Shown: positions 24,707 to 31,412, counted from the first letter of the stretch. The stretch is 31,412 bases of DNA from DALYDD01 sp031973395 (GCA_031973395.1 DALYDD010000014.1:1-31412); one strand, 5' to 3'. The notes: generated from the sequence alone by a model not told the origin. A program made the numbers and translations.

Positions 24707-25285
24707 ATGATGAATATTCTCGAAAAACTTCTGGGCGGCAGTTCACGGATCAAATTGATGAGGCTTTTTCTCTTTAATCAAACAACTGCTTTCACCAATA
24801 AAGAAATCTCTTCAAGATCAAAGATCTCAGCCAGTAAGCTAAAGAGTGAATTGAGCTTTCTGAATAAAGTTCGATTGGTCAAAAAATCTCGAAAAATAGG
24901 GAATAAGACCGCGTGGATATTAAATGAGAAATTTCCTTTTCTTGGAGAATTCCAGCGGCTATTACTTGAAACCAATTTGCTCAATCGCGCCACTATTTTA
25001 AAAAAGATTTCAAAGACTGGTCGAGTGAAAGTTCTCATCCTCACTGGTTTGTTCAAGGAGATTTGGGAGGGCACTCTGGATGTGCTCATTGTCTCAGATA
25101 ATACGCGCACCAAAGCTTTGGAATCTGTCATCAAAACTCTTGAAGCTGAATTAGGAAGAGAGATTCGTTACTGCACTCTCGAGTCTCAAGATTTTAAATA
25201 TCGTCTTAGTGTGGGAGATCGTTTGATCAGAGATGTTTTGGATTACCCTCATGAAATTGTGTTGGATCGCATGGGATTGTTCTAG
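24707..25285 (+). CDS. winged-helix protein with degenerate nucleotidyltransferase-like domain
   Basis: 192 residues. Residues 10-75 form a winged helix (SSRIKLMRLFLFNQTTAFTNKEIS, then SKLKSELSFLNKVRLVKKSRK, and a basic wing KIGNKTAWIL). Residues 100-190 have the layout of a Pol-beta-type nucleotidyltransferase (VKVLILTGLFKE, then LDVLIVSD), but the usual G-S pair is TGLF and only one Asp of the DxD pair is in place (Asp125), so catalysis is doubtful. Proteins of this architecture are seen repeatedly in Parcubacteria and are annotated as transcriptional regulators. A start three bases later is possible (MM). Target genes unknown. Confidence 0.72.
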   Translation: MMNILEKLLGGSSRIKLMRLFLFNQTTAFTNKEISSRSKISASKLKSELSFLNKVRLVKKSRKIGNKTAWILNEKFPFLGEFQRLLLETNLLNRATILKKISKTGRVKVLILTGLFKEIWEGTLDVLIVSDNTRTKALESVIKTLEAELGREIRYCTLESQDFKYRLSVGDRLIRDVLDYPHEIVLDRMGLF

Positions 25286-25300
25286 TTTTTATATATTTAC

Positions 25301-25328
25301 TTGCGCCGGTGACGACATGTGCTAATGT
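25301..25328 (+). promoter_or_regulatory. promoter of the GC-rich orphan gene
   Basis: TTGCGC (25301-25306), 16 bases, TGC-TAATGT (box 25323-25328). The -35 is the same as at rpsF. Confidence 0.5.
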
Positions 25329-25389
25329 ATTTTTGGAACCTGAATCAGATTTTCAGGACAGCCCACTCCAACCTCAATACTCCAGACTG

Positions 25390-25749
25390 ATGCCAGCTCT
25401 TCTCGCTCCCATCCAAGGTTCTGTGCCTTTGGTAGATGGGTCCACTGACCATAACAATCCATTTCCAGGAAATCTTGGCCCGGACCGCACAGGTACTACT
25501 GTCTTCTTTCCTGCACACCGGCTCAGAGGGACGGTCACTGGCTTCCATGGCCACTTTGTTAAGTCCGCACCCGTGGGGACCGGAAACAAGAAGGGACACC
25601 TCATCACCTATTGGTGGGTCCATGTATCCGACGACAGGTTCATCATCCACAGGTGGCGGCCGCTTTGCCAGAGGACTTGGCGAACTTTGAGTGAAGTTAC
25701 AGCCGATCCCGATTTATCGGCTCAGTACCGCGCCTTGTTTGGCTCATAG
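25390..25749 (+). CDS. hypothetical protein, second GC-rich orphan gene
   Basis: 119 residues from the ATG at 25390 (MPALLAPIQG). An in-frame TTG at 25333, five bases after the -10 box, is an alternative leaderless start that would add 19 residues. No family recognised. The sequence is rich in Pro, Gly, Thr, Arg and Trp (LITYWWVHVSD, RWRPLCQRTW), with no signal peptide or transmembrane segment. A promoter and a terminator flank it, so it is a single-gene unit. Its G+C content and CGT/CGC/GGG codons contrast with neighbours, as in the gene at 90-533. An overlapping reverse frame is considered a shadow. Confidence 0.5.
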   Translation: MPALLAPIQGSVPLVDGSTDHNNPFPGNLGPDRTGTTVFFPAHRLRGTVTGFHGHFVKSAPVGTGNKKGHLITYWWVHVSDDRFIIHRWRPLCQRTWRTLSEVTADPDLSAQYRALFGS

Positions 25750-25788
25750 TTCTCGCAAGCCCGTTCCCTTTCGCGACAAAAAACACGT

Positions 25789-25813
25789 CGTCGCGAGGCG
25801 ACGGGTTTTTTTG
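25789..25813 (+). terminator. rho-independent terminator
   Basis: CGTCGC-GAG-GCGACG (25789-25803) followed by GGG and seven T. An overlapping alternative stem (TCGCGAC at 25771-25777 with GTCGCGA at 25790-25796) would disrupt it. Confidence 0.8.
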
Positions 25814-25834
25814 TTTTTCGATTTTTCTATTTAC

Positions 25835-25861
25835 TTGCCCTCCCTCTGGATGGGGTATAAT
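25835..25861 (+). promoter_or_regulatory. promoter of the MscS-like gene
   Basis: TTGCCC (25835-25840), 15 bases, TATAAT (25856-25861). The leader would be about 26 bases. Confidence 0.5.
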
Positions 25862-25893
25862 AGTAGGTATTACCAAAATTAACATTAAATAAT

Positions 25894-26631
25894 ATGTTTC
25901 AAGCATGGGGAGATGCACTTGGAAGTGCAAACGTGTGGGTCGGACCGGCATTCGCTCAGTTCGGTCTTCGATTATTGTTTTCAATTATTATCTTTTTGGC
26001 AGGTTGGGCGGCAGGAGCTTTGATCGGTAAGCTTATCGAAAAAGTATTCCATACTGTAAAAGTTGACCATGCCATGAGGCAAGTAGGATTAGAAAAGGCT
26101 CTTAAGCGTGGAGGGTTTCATTTGAACTCTGGAGCTTTCATTGGAGGTATTGTTAAATGGTTTGTCATTATCCTTTTCTTGATCGCGGCATTCGATGTCC
26201 TCGGACTTGCATCTGTTACGGCTTTCATGCAGGCGATTGTGGTTCAGTATTTACCTCAGGTAATTATTGCCATTCTTATCTTGCTTGTGTCAGCTGTAGT
26301 TGCTGAAGCTCTGCAAAAAGTTGTTGTTGGTGCTGCTGCAGCGGCTCATGTAAAACAGGCACGGGCACTTGGACGACTGACTAAGTGGGCGATTGTTATC
26401 TTTGCCCTTCTTGCCGCTTTGGTACAGCTTGGTATCGCATCATCTCTTGTGAATACATTGTTCATGGGCGTGATCGCTGCTCTTGCTGTTGCTTTCGGCC
26501 TAGCTTTTGGACTTGGGGGACGCGACGCTGCTGCAAAAATTCTTGAGCGTGTATTGCGTGATTTCTCTGAAAAAAGCTATGTTCGAGAGGCGGATGAGGA
26601 CAATAGATACGAACAGGGACAGCAACAGTAA
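25894..26631 (+). CDS. membrane protein with MscS-like transmembrane helices
   Basis: 245 residues. Hydrophobic segments at about 22-44, 87-105, 120-142 and 163-200. Two copies of the conserved TM-helix pattern found in small-conductance mechanosensitive channel relatives are visible (AFAQFGLRLLFSIIIFLAGWAAGALIG and VQYLPQVIIAILILLVSAVVAEALQ). The last helix ends AVAFGLAFGLGGRDAAAKILE, like the pore helix TM3 of MscS, but the protein stops soon after, so the cytoplasmic beta and vestibule domains are missing. It could be a channel without the vestibule or an accessory membrane protein. Alone under its own promoter, directly upstream of the rRNA unit. Confidence 0.8.
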   Translation: MFQAWGDALGSANVWVGPAFAQFGLRLLFSIIIFLAGWAAGALIGKLIEKVFHTVKVDHAMRQVGLEKALKRGGFHLNSGAFIGGIVKWFVIILFLIAAFDVLGLASVTAFMQAIVVQYLPQVIIAILILLVSAVVAEALQKVVVGAAAAAHVKQARALGRLTKWAIVIFALLAALVQLGIASSLVNTLFMGVIAALAVAFGLAFGLGGRDAAAKILERVLRDFSEKSYVREADEDNRYEQGQQQ

Positions 26632-26649
26632 TTAGGCAAGCGTCCCACG

Positions 26650-26663
26650 GCCTTAATTAAGGC
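26650..26663. repeat. 14-base perfect palindrome upstream of the rRNA promoter
   Basis: GCCTTAATTAAGGC, 20 bases before the -35 box. The spacing would suit a regulator site or the closing of the preceding transcript; no U-run follows. Confidence 0.45.
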
Positions 26664-26683
26664 TCAAAACGAGGAACTAATAG

Positions 26684-26711
26684 TTGACAAGGTTTCGCTT
26701 CTGCGTATAAT
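26684..26711 (+). promoter_or_regulatory. rRNA promoter
   Basis: TTGACA (26684-26689), 16 bases, TATAAT (26706-26711): full matches to both boxes and the best promoter in the window. Confidence 0.85.
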
Positions 26712-26717
26712 AGCCAC

Positions 26718-27114
26718 TACACAGCAAATATGCGTAAGACACTTTTTAGAGCGAAATCTTAAGAAAGCCCTTACAGGTTTGATTAAGAAGACCGCTCGAA
26801 AAAGAGCGGTCTTCTTCTTTAAGGAGATCGCATGAGTCAAACGTAGTATCCCAGAGCCCCCTGCAACTTGATAACTTCAAACTATCCTAACTTTCAATGA
26901 AGCTGATTTGCTTCGACAAAACTTGTCGAAAACAGATTGGATGAATTGGGTCTTTTGTTAGAGATAGAGTTGTCAGATGGGCGAGAAGCCAAACGATAAA
27001 AATTATTTCCATACCAGGTTAATTCTATCGTTCTGACAACACCCCGTTTATTTTTCTCAAGTAAAATAAACGGAGCAGGTAATAAATAAAAGTGATTGTG
27101 GTCTTTATATTTCC
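26718..27114 (+). promoter_or_regulatory. 23S rRNA leader with processing structures
   Basis: No gene. A 13-bp hairpin (26785-26797 with 26804-26816) is followed by CTTT and could be a weak terminator or processing stem. GTTGTCAG (26969-26976) pairs with CTGACAAC (27033-27040) and encloses AACGATA (26992-26998) paired with TATCGTT (27026-27032). CCGTTTATTTT (27044-27054) pairs with its complement at 27063-27073. Finally 27084-27096 and 27106-27117 pair with sequences after the 23S gene (30659-30671 and 30638-30649), forming the 23S processing stalk. No 16S sequence is present. Confidence 0.75.
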
Positions 27115-27668
27115 TAATGGGAAATATAAGGGCGTATGGTGGATGCCTTGGCATAACACAGCGATGAAAGACGTAGCATGACGACGATACGCTTCGGGGA
27201 GGTGCCTAGCAACCTTCGATCCGGAGATTTCTGAATGGGGAAACCCAAGGGACATGAGCCCTTATCTAGTTTCATCTAGATGCAAACCCAGGGAAGTAAA
27301 ACATTTCAGTACCTGGAGGAAAAGAAAAAAAGCTGCACTTGATGCAGTAAATATTCTCTTAGTAGCGGCGAGCGAAAAGGGAAGAGCCCAAACCAAGCTT
27401 TCCTATGGAGCACGGTATGATGTGACGCAAGTTACAGATTACTTTGCTCTATTGGATAGCTTGGGGTTGTAAGATAGAGACAGAACATTTATGTTCAAAG
27501 AGTTACAAAATGTTTCGTTAGTTGAATGAACTGGAAAGTTCAGCCCAAGACGGTGATAGCCCGGTAAATGAAAACGAAATATCTCTTGTCTCTACTCTTG
27601 AGTACCTCGAGACACGAATGGCTCGGGGGAATCCAGCAGAACTAACTGCTAAGGCTAAATATGTGTTA

Positions 27669-27709
<41 letters not shown>

Positions 27710-27767
27710 AAGTCCGGTGAGGACAGTGAAATAGACCTGAAACCATATGCCTACAAGGAGTCGGAGC

Positions 27768-27950
27768 GGGCCGCACAATGGGTGCGAACTTTTATATTTT
27801 GAGACGTAACAACACTGCAAGGACATAAAGCGTCTGCGCGGAAGAGAAACCATCATTAATTGATGAGAACAATCCCTCGGGATTACGTCACTCGACCACA
27901 AGGTCGAGTATGTCTCAAAGTATAAAAAATTCGTTAATATTGTGCGGTCC
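27768..27950 (+). other. expanded helix 25 / intervening-sequence-like insertion in 23S
   Basis: Where E. coli has a short helix near position 550, this gene has a long hairpin. An outer 12-bp stem (27768-27779 with 27939-27950, one wobble) and a 16-bp stem (27790-27805 with 27912-27927) enclose about 106 bases holding further hairpins, such as CATCATTAATTGATG, AATCCCTCGGGATT and ACTCGACC/GGTCGAGT. It has no open frame. Helix 25 is a classical site of intervening sequences that RNase III removes in Salmonella and others, so the mature RNA may be fragmented here. Confidence 0.75.
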
Positions 27951-29296
27951 GTCACGGCGTGCCTATTGAAGAATGAGCCAACGAGTTAATGCAGACTGCT
28001 CGGCTAAGCCCGCGAGGGTGGAGCCACAGGGAAACCGAGTGCGAATAGCGCGATTGTAGTATGCATTAGACCCGAAGCCAATGCGAGCTTACCATGAGCA
28101 GGGTGAAGTATGTCGAAAGATGTATGGAGGCCCGAACCCGTTAGTCGTTCAACTCTTTGGGATGACTTGTGGTAAGAAGTGAAAAGCTAATCGAGCTTGG
28201 TAATAGCTGGTTCTCTCCGAAATAGCTTTTGGGTTAGCGTCATGTGTTCCCTCTGGGGGTAGAGCACTGGAAGGACTTGACAGGGAGAAATCTCGCAAGT
28301 CCTATCAAACTCCGAATACCAGAGATTAATAACATGGCAGTTAGACGGTGGGGGCGAAGCTCCACTCGTCAAAAGGGAAACAGCCCTTGATCTCAATTTA
28401 AGGTCCCTAAATTTATGCTAAGTGCAAAATAAGGTGGTGGAATTTCACAGACAATGAGGAGGTTTGCTTAGAAGCAGCAATCCTTGAAAGATAGCGTAAC
28501 AGCTCACTCATCGAGAGATTCCGCGCCACAGATTCGCGGGGCTAAAGCATAGTACCGAAACTGAGGGTGTGATTTGTCTTCGGACAGATTACGCGGTAGG
28601 AGAGTATTCTTGTCTGCGATGAAGGCAAAGGGGTGACCCATGCTGGAGCGTCAAGAAGTAAGAATGTTGGCACAAGTAACCACAATCGAGGTGAAAACCC
28701 TCGACGCCGAAAGATCAAGGTTTCCTTCGCTATGACAATCAGCGAAGGGTTAGTCAGGCCTAAGGGGATGGTGAGAACCGGACCCGATGGACACATGGTT
28801 AATATTCCATGACTTTTACGTAGAGCGATGGAAGGACGGAGTGTAGTATGTATAGCCACCTATTGGATGGTGGCCCATGCCTTAAGGAAGCTCTGTAGGT
28901 AAATCCGCAGACTGATTTAAATATCAATTCCAAATGGAGTGGCGATGTAGGGGATTCGTCTCCTGATAAGTATACAAAGCACGCTTCCAAGAAAATTTTC
29001 TAAGCTTATCTATGTAAAAACTGTACCGCAAACCGACACAGGTGATCAGGTCGAGTAGACCAAGGCGAACGGGTGAGAGGTCTCCAAGGAACTCGGCAAA
29101 AAAGCAGCCGTAACTTCGGAATAAGGCTTGCCTCAGCAATGAGGTTGCAACAAATGTATCCCAACCGACTGTTTATCAAAAACACAGCTCCCTGCGAAGT
29201 CGCAAGACGATGTATAGGGGGTGACACCTGACCAATGCCAGAATATTAAACACGGACGTTGTCATAGCAATATGATGGTGATTTGTGTAAGTACTG

Positions 29297-29347
<51 letters not shown>

Positions 29348-29994
29348 TGGTAAGTTCAGACGCGCACGAATGGTGTAACGAGTTGGGAACTGTCTCGGAG
29401 ACCTGCCCGGTGAAAATGCAATGGAGGTGAAGATGCCTCCTACCTGCAGTTAGACGAAAAGACCCCAGAAGCTTCACTGCAACTTGATATTGAATATATG
29501 TTTTTACTGCGTAGCATAGATGGGAGAGGTTGAGATCGCGTTTTCGGATGCGGTGGACTCGTCAGTGAAATACCATTCTGTCAAAATATATATTCTAACC
29601 TCCACGGGATAAAAACGGGGAGAGACAGTATCTGGTGGGCAGTTTTAGTGGGGCGCTATCCTCCCAAAAAGTAACGGAGGAGTTTAAAGGTCAGCTAGGT
29701 GCGAATGGAAACCGTACCGATAGCGCAATGGCAAAAGCTGGCTTAACTGTAAGACGTAAGTGTCGAACAGACGCGAAAGCGGAACATAGTGAACCGACCA
29801 TACGCATTAGATGCGGTGGAAGATTACCTGATAAAAGCTACTCTGGGGATAACAGGCTGGTTGTATCTAAGAGTCCATATCGACGATACAGTTCGGCACC
29901 TCGATGTCGGCTCGACTTATCCTGGGGCTGTAGAAGGTCCCAAGGGTTTGGCTGTTCGCCAATTAAAAAGTCACGCGAGCTGGGTTCAGACCGT

Positions 29995-30350
29995 TTAGAA
30001 ATTAATTTTTTGATTTTTAGGCAGTCTGAATCCGAGAGGATTCATAATCTACTGAAAACTAAGTAGAGACAAAACTGTTAGACAAACATTGTTTTATTTT
30101 TGATCGAGTAGATCAAAATATAAAATAGTCGCGGCGGTCATATATAGAAATATATATTGATCAAGTTAACTAATATCGGTAAAACCCATATGCATGGGCA
30201 ATACCGAGGGAATTTTTTCAAATAATTTATTATTCGAAGAGGCCCGTAGAGACTACACGTTAACCGCCTTCAATTTGTGGACATGCGGAAGCATATCTAT
30301 GAGTCAGGCGATGATATAGTCCATTCCATATAGTAATATGTGAAAAGAAG
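29995..30350 (+). ncRNA. group I intron in 23S rRNA (position 2593)
   Basis: It splits the conserved block GGGTTCAGACCGT (exon ends at T29994) from CGCGAGACAGG (exon resumes at C30351), i.e. after E. coli U2593. Core elements are in canonical order: P1, where 5' exon bases pair with GCAGTCTGAA soon after the 5' site, with a U-G pair at the splice site; P3, GTTAAC at 30165-30170 with 30259-30264; P4, TCGGT 30176-30180 with ACCGA 30203-30207; P5, CCCAT 30185-30189 with ATGGG 30194-30198; P6, GGG 30208-30210 with CCC 30243-30245; P7, GACTA 30251-30255 with TAGTC 30317-30321. The intron ends in G. No endonuclease gene is inside. Confidence 0.92.
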
Positions 30351-30682
30351 CGCGAGACAGGTTGGTCTCCTATCTACTGCAGGCGTTGATACTTGAGGAG
30401 ATTTGCCCTTAGTACGAGAGGACCGGGGTGAACTGACCTCTGGTGTACCAGTTGTCATGCCAATGGCATTGCTGGGTAGCTATGTCGGGAATGGATAAGC
30501 TCTGAAAGCATCTAAGAGCGAAGCCAGCTCCAAGATTAGGTATCGTTTGAGGCCCGTGAGAGATGATCACGTTGATAGGCACCAAGTGTAAGCATAGTAA
30601 TATGTTGAGCTGAGGTGTACTAATTCGCCGATTCCTATTAGGAAATATACTGATGACGATCACTTTTATTTGTTACCTGTGA

Positions 30683-30736
30683 TTCTGGTTAGAATTTTGG
30701 GGGTTTCTGCTGAAACTCTCAAAATTCTAACCAGAA
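30683..30736 (+). repeat. 17-bp hairpin after 23S
   Basis: A perfect 17-bp inverted repeat (30683-30699 with 30720-30736). Its loop contains GTTT/AAAC. No U-run follows, so it is more likely a processing or spacer structure than a terminator. Confidence 0.8.
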
Positions 30737-30796
30737 GAAAATAAAGACCCAAAATTGTTTGAAAAGTTGAAAGAGGTTGTTTACAATCAATTCCGT

Positions 30797-30870
30797 GGAG
30801 CCGTAGCTCAGTAGGTTAGAGCACTGTGTTGTTCGCTCAAAGGTCGCAGGTTCGAGTCCTGCCGGCTCCA
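30797..30870 (+). tRNA. tRNA-Asn(GTT)-like, anticodon stem poorly paired
   Basis: Canonical 74-base spacing. Acceptor GGAGCCG/CGGCTCC with A73; D-arm GCTC-AGTAGGTTA-GAGC; T-arm GCAGG-TTCGAGT-CCTGC. The anticodon loop by position is TTGTTCG, giving GTT (Asn), but position 37 is C instead of a purine, and the stem CTGTG/CTCAA has only three of five pairs. CCA is not encoded. The 11 bases before the tRNA pair exactly with those after the acceptor, so the acceptor is part of an 18-bp stem (30786-30803 with 30863-30880). Identity is tentative; it may be a decayed or specialised tRNA. Confidence 0.65.
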
Positions 30871-30921
30871 CGGAATTGATAGTTAGGACCTCAAGTTCCT
30901 TTTTGTTTTGCGCAGCCTAAT

Positions 30922-30990
30922 CGCTCCGTGGCTAATGGCCATCTCGATCGACTTTGTCGATGTTGTGTGGGTTCTAACCCCACCGGAGCC
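30922..30990 (+). other. tRNA-like element
   Basis: GCTCCG (30923-30928) pairs with CGGAGC (30984-30989), and GTGGG-TTCTAAC-CCCAC (30967-30983) is a perfect T-arm with a 7-base loop placed exactly as in a tRNA. The middle holds TGGC/GCCA and ATCGA/TCGAT hairpins but not a normal D-arm or anticodon loop. It may be a degenerate tRNA or a tRNA mimic. Confidence 0.4.
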
Positions 30991-31097
30991 TTGGTATTTG
31001 GCGAATCACCAGGCTATAAGCCAACGGGGTGATTCGCACCTCTTTCAACTTTTCAAACGAAAGCGCATGGTATGGATGCGTGCACGAAATTGACCCT

Positions 31098-31214
31098 TCT
31101 GTTCTGGTGACTTGTCGGTGGGGAAACACCTGATCTCATTCCGAACTCAGAAGTTAAGCCCGCTAGAGGCGATGATACTCATTTATGGGGAAAGTAGCTC
31201 GTCGCCAGTACAGA
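31098..31214 (+). rRNA. rrf: 5S ribosomal RNA
   Basis: About 117 bases. The terminal helix pairs CTGTTCTGGTGA (31099-31110) with TCGCCAGTACAG (one T-T mismatch). Internal conserved parts include GGGGAAACACCTGATCTCATTCCGAACTCAGAAGTTAAGC and GATGATACTC...GGGGAAAGTAG, as expected for loops B, C and E. It lies about 460 bases after 23S and is closed by a terminator. Confidence 0.92.
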
Positions 31215-31226
31215 GTGGTCAAACTC

Positions 31227-31262
31227 AAAAAATAAAAACGTCCGAAAGGGCGTTTTTATTTT
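31227..31262 (+). terminator. terminator of the rRNA unit
   Basis: An A-tract plus CGTCC pairs with GGGCG plus a T-tract across a GAAA tetraloop (31244-31247). The symmetrical design matches the protein-gene terminators. Confidence 0.85.
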
Positions 31263-31280
31263 GCACAAAAGAATTTAGCA

Positions 31281-31367
31281 AAACTCTCTAAGAACCTTGC
31301 GGAGCAGCTTGGCTGCGAGCAGGAGTAGTATTTTCAGTAGAAAATAACTGCGGTTCTTAGAGAGTTT
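31281..31367. repeat. 87-base cruciform-like element before the last gene
   Basis: A perfect 16-bp inverted repeat (31281-31296 with 31352-31367) encloses 55 bases with two smaller hairpins (GCAGC-TTG-GCTGC and ATTTTC-AGTA-GAAAAT). It ends one base before the TGC of the next promoter. Confidence 0.75.
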
Positions 31368-31368
31368 C

Positions 31369-31377
31369 TGCTATAAT
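31369..31377 (+). promoter_or_regulatory. extended -10 promoter, leaderless start predicted
   Basis: TGC-TATAAT (box 31372-31377), six bases before the ATG at 31384. Confidence 0.6.
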
Positions 31378-31383
31378 TCTTGT

Positions 31384-31412
31384 ATGAGCTGGTCCGCTTC
31401 CCGACAACTTTT
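31384..31412 (+). CDS. partial gene, start only
   Basis: ATG followed by nine codons' worth of sequence (MSWSASRQL) running off the window. Too short to identify. It is called because the ATG sits exactly six bases after a consensus extended -10 box, as at several other genes here. Confidence 0.45.

Larger units (their letters stand above)
30757..31058 (+). repeat. 302-base element closed by 21-bp inverted repeats
   Basis: Bases 30757-30777 are the exact inverse of 31038-31058. Between them lie, in order, the tRNA with an extended stalk (30786-30880), a tRNA-like hairpin set (30922-30990) and a 10-bp hairpin (31001-31010 with 31028-31037) that abuts the closing repeat. The whole can fold as a multi-arm junction in the spacer between 23S and 5S. 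Confidence 0.85.

Noticed and set aside
26732..26764. Ten-residue peptide (MRKTLFRAKS) in the rRNA leader
   Set aside because: No amino-acid bias suggesting attenuation and no ribosome-binding site; short frames are common by chance.
29995..30350. Homing endonuclease inside the intron
   Set aside because: No open frame of useful length or LAGLIDADG-like motif in any frame of the 356 bases.

Overview
The window reads as a chromosomal segment of a Candidate Phyla Radiation bacterium (Patescibacteria), most likely of the Paceibacteria/Parcubacteria side. The reasons are: compact, slightly AT-rich genes with ATG starts and no visible Shine-Dalgarno sequences; an rpsF-ssb-rpsR cluster not followed by rplI; many secreted or membrane proteins of unknown function; a surface protein with an N-terminal peptidoglycan-binding domain; and a 23S rRNA gene interrupted by an intron and enlarged by an insertion. 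The placement is inferred from gene content and style, not from a phylogeny.

Layout. 1-620: a GC-richer orphan gene with its own terminator. 640-9034 (+): glycyl-tRNA synthetase, a secreted protein, an AI-2E-type transporter, methionyl-tRNA synthetase, a small membrane protein, TatD nuclease, then rpsF-ssb-rpsR. 9119-10039 (+): a secreted alpha/beta hydrolase between two nearly identical terminators. 10076-15794 (-): two small membrane proteins, EF-P, RecA, a membrane-anchored protein and FtsK. 15971-22379 (+): a winged-helix protein, about 600 bases of structured non-coding DNA, a putative S-layer protein and a 1009-residue secreted LCAT-like acyltransferase/lipase. 22587-26631 (+): rplJ-rplL with a structured leader, an RDD membrane protein, a winged-helix protein with a nucleotidyltransferase-like domain, a second GC-rich orphan gene and an MscS-like membrane protein. 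26650-31262 (+): a 23S-tRNA-5S transcription unit with a near-consensus promoter and no 16S gene. It carries a group I intron at the E. coli 2593 position, a long insertion in helix 25, and a 302-base nested inverted-repeat element holding a strange tRNA. 31384: the start of a further gene.

Two themes join the parts. First, expression. Many genes have an extended -10 box (TGN-TANNNT) ending only 6-9 bases before the ATG, which predicts leaderless mRNAs, and symmetrical A-tract/hairpin/T-tract terminators close several units. Second, the cell surface. The putative S-layer protein, the LCAT-like enzyme, the other secreted hydrolase and several anchored proteins fit a cell that depends on neighbours for lipids. 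The lipid-scavenging role is inference.
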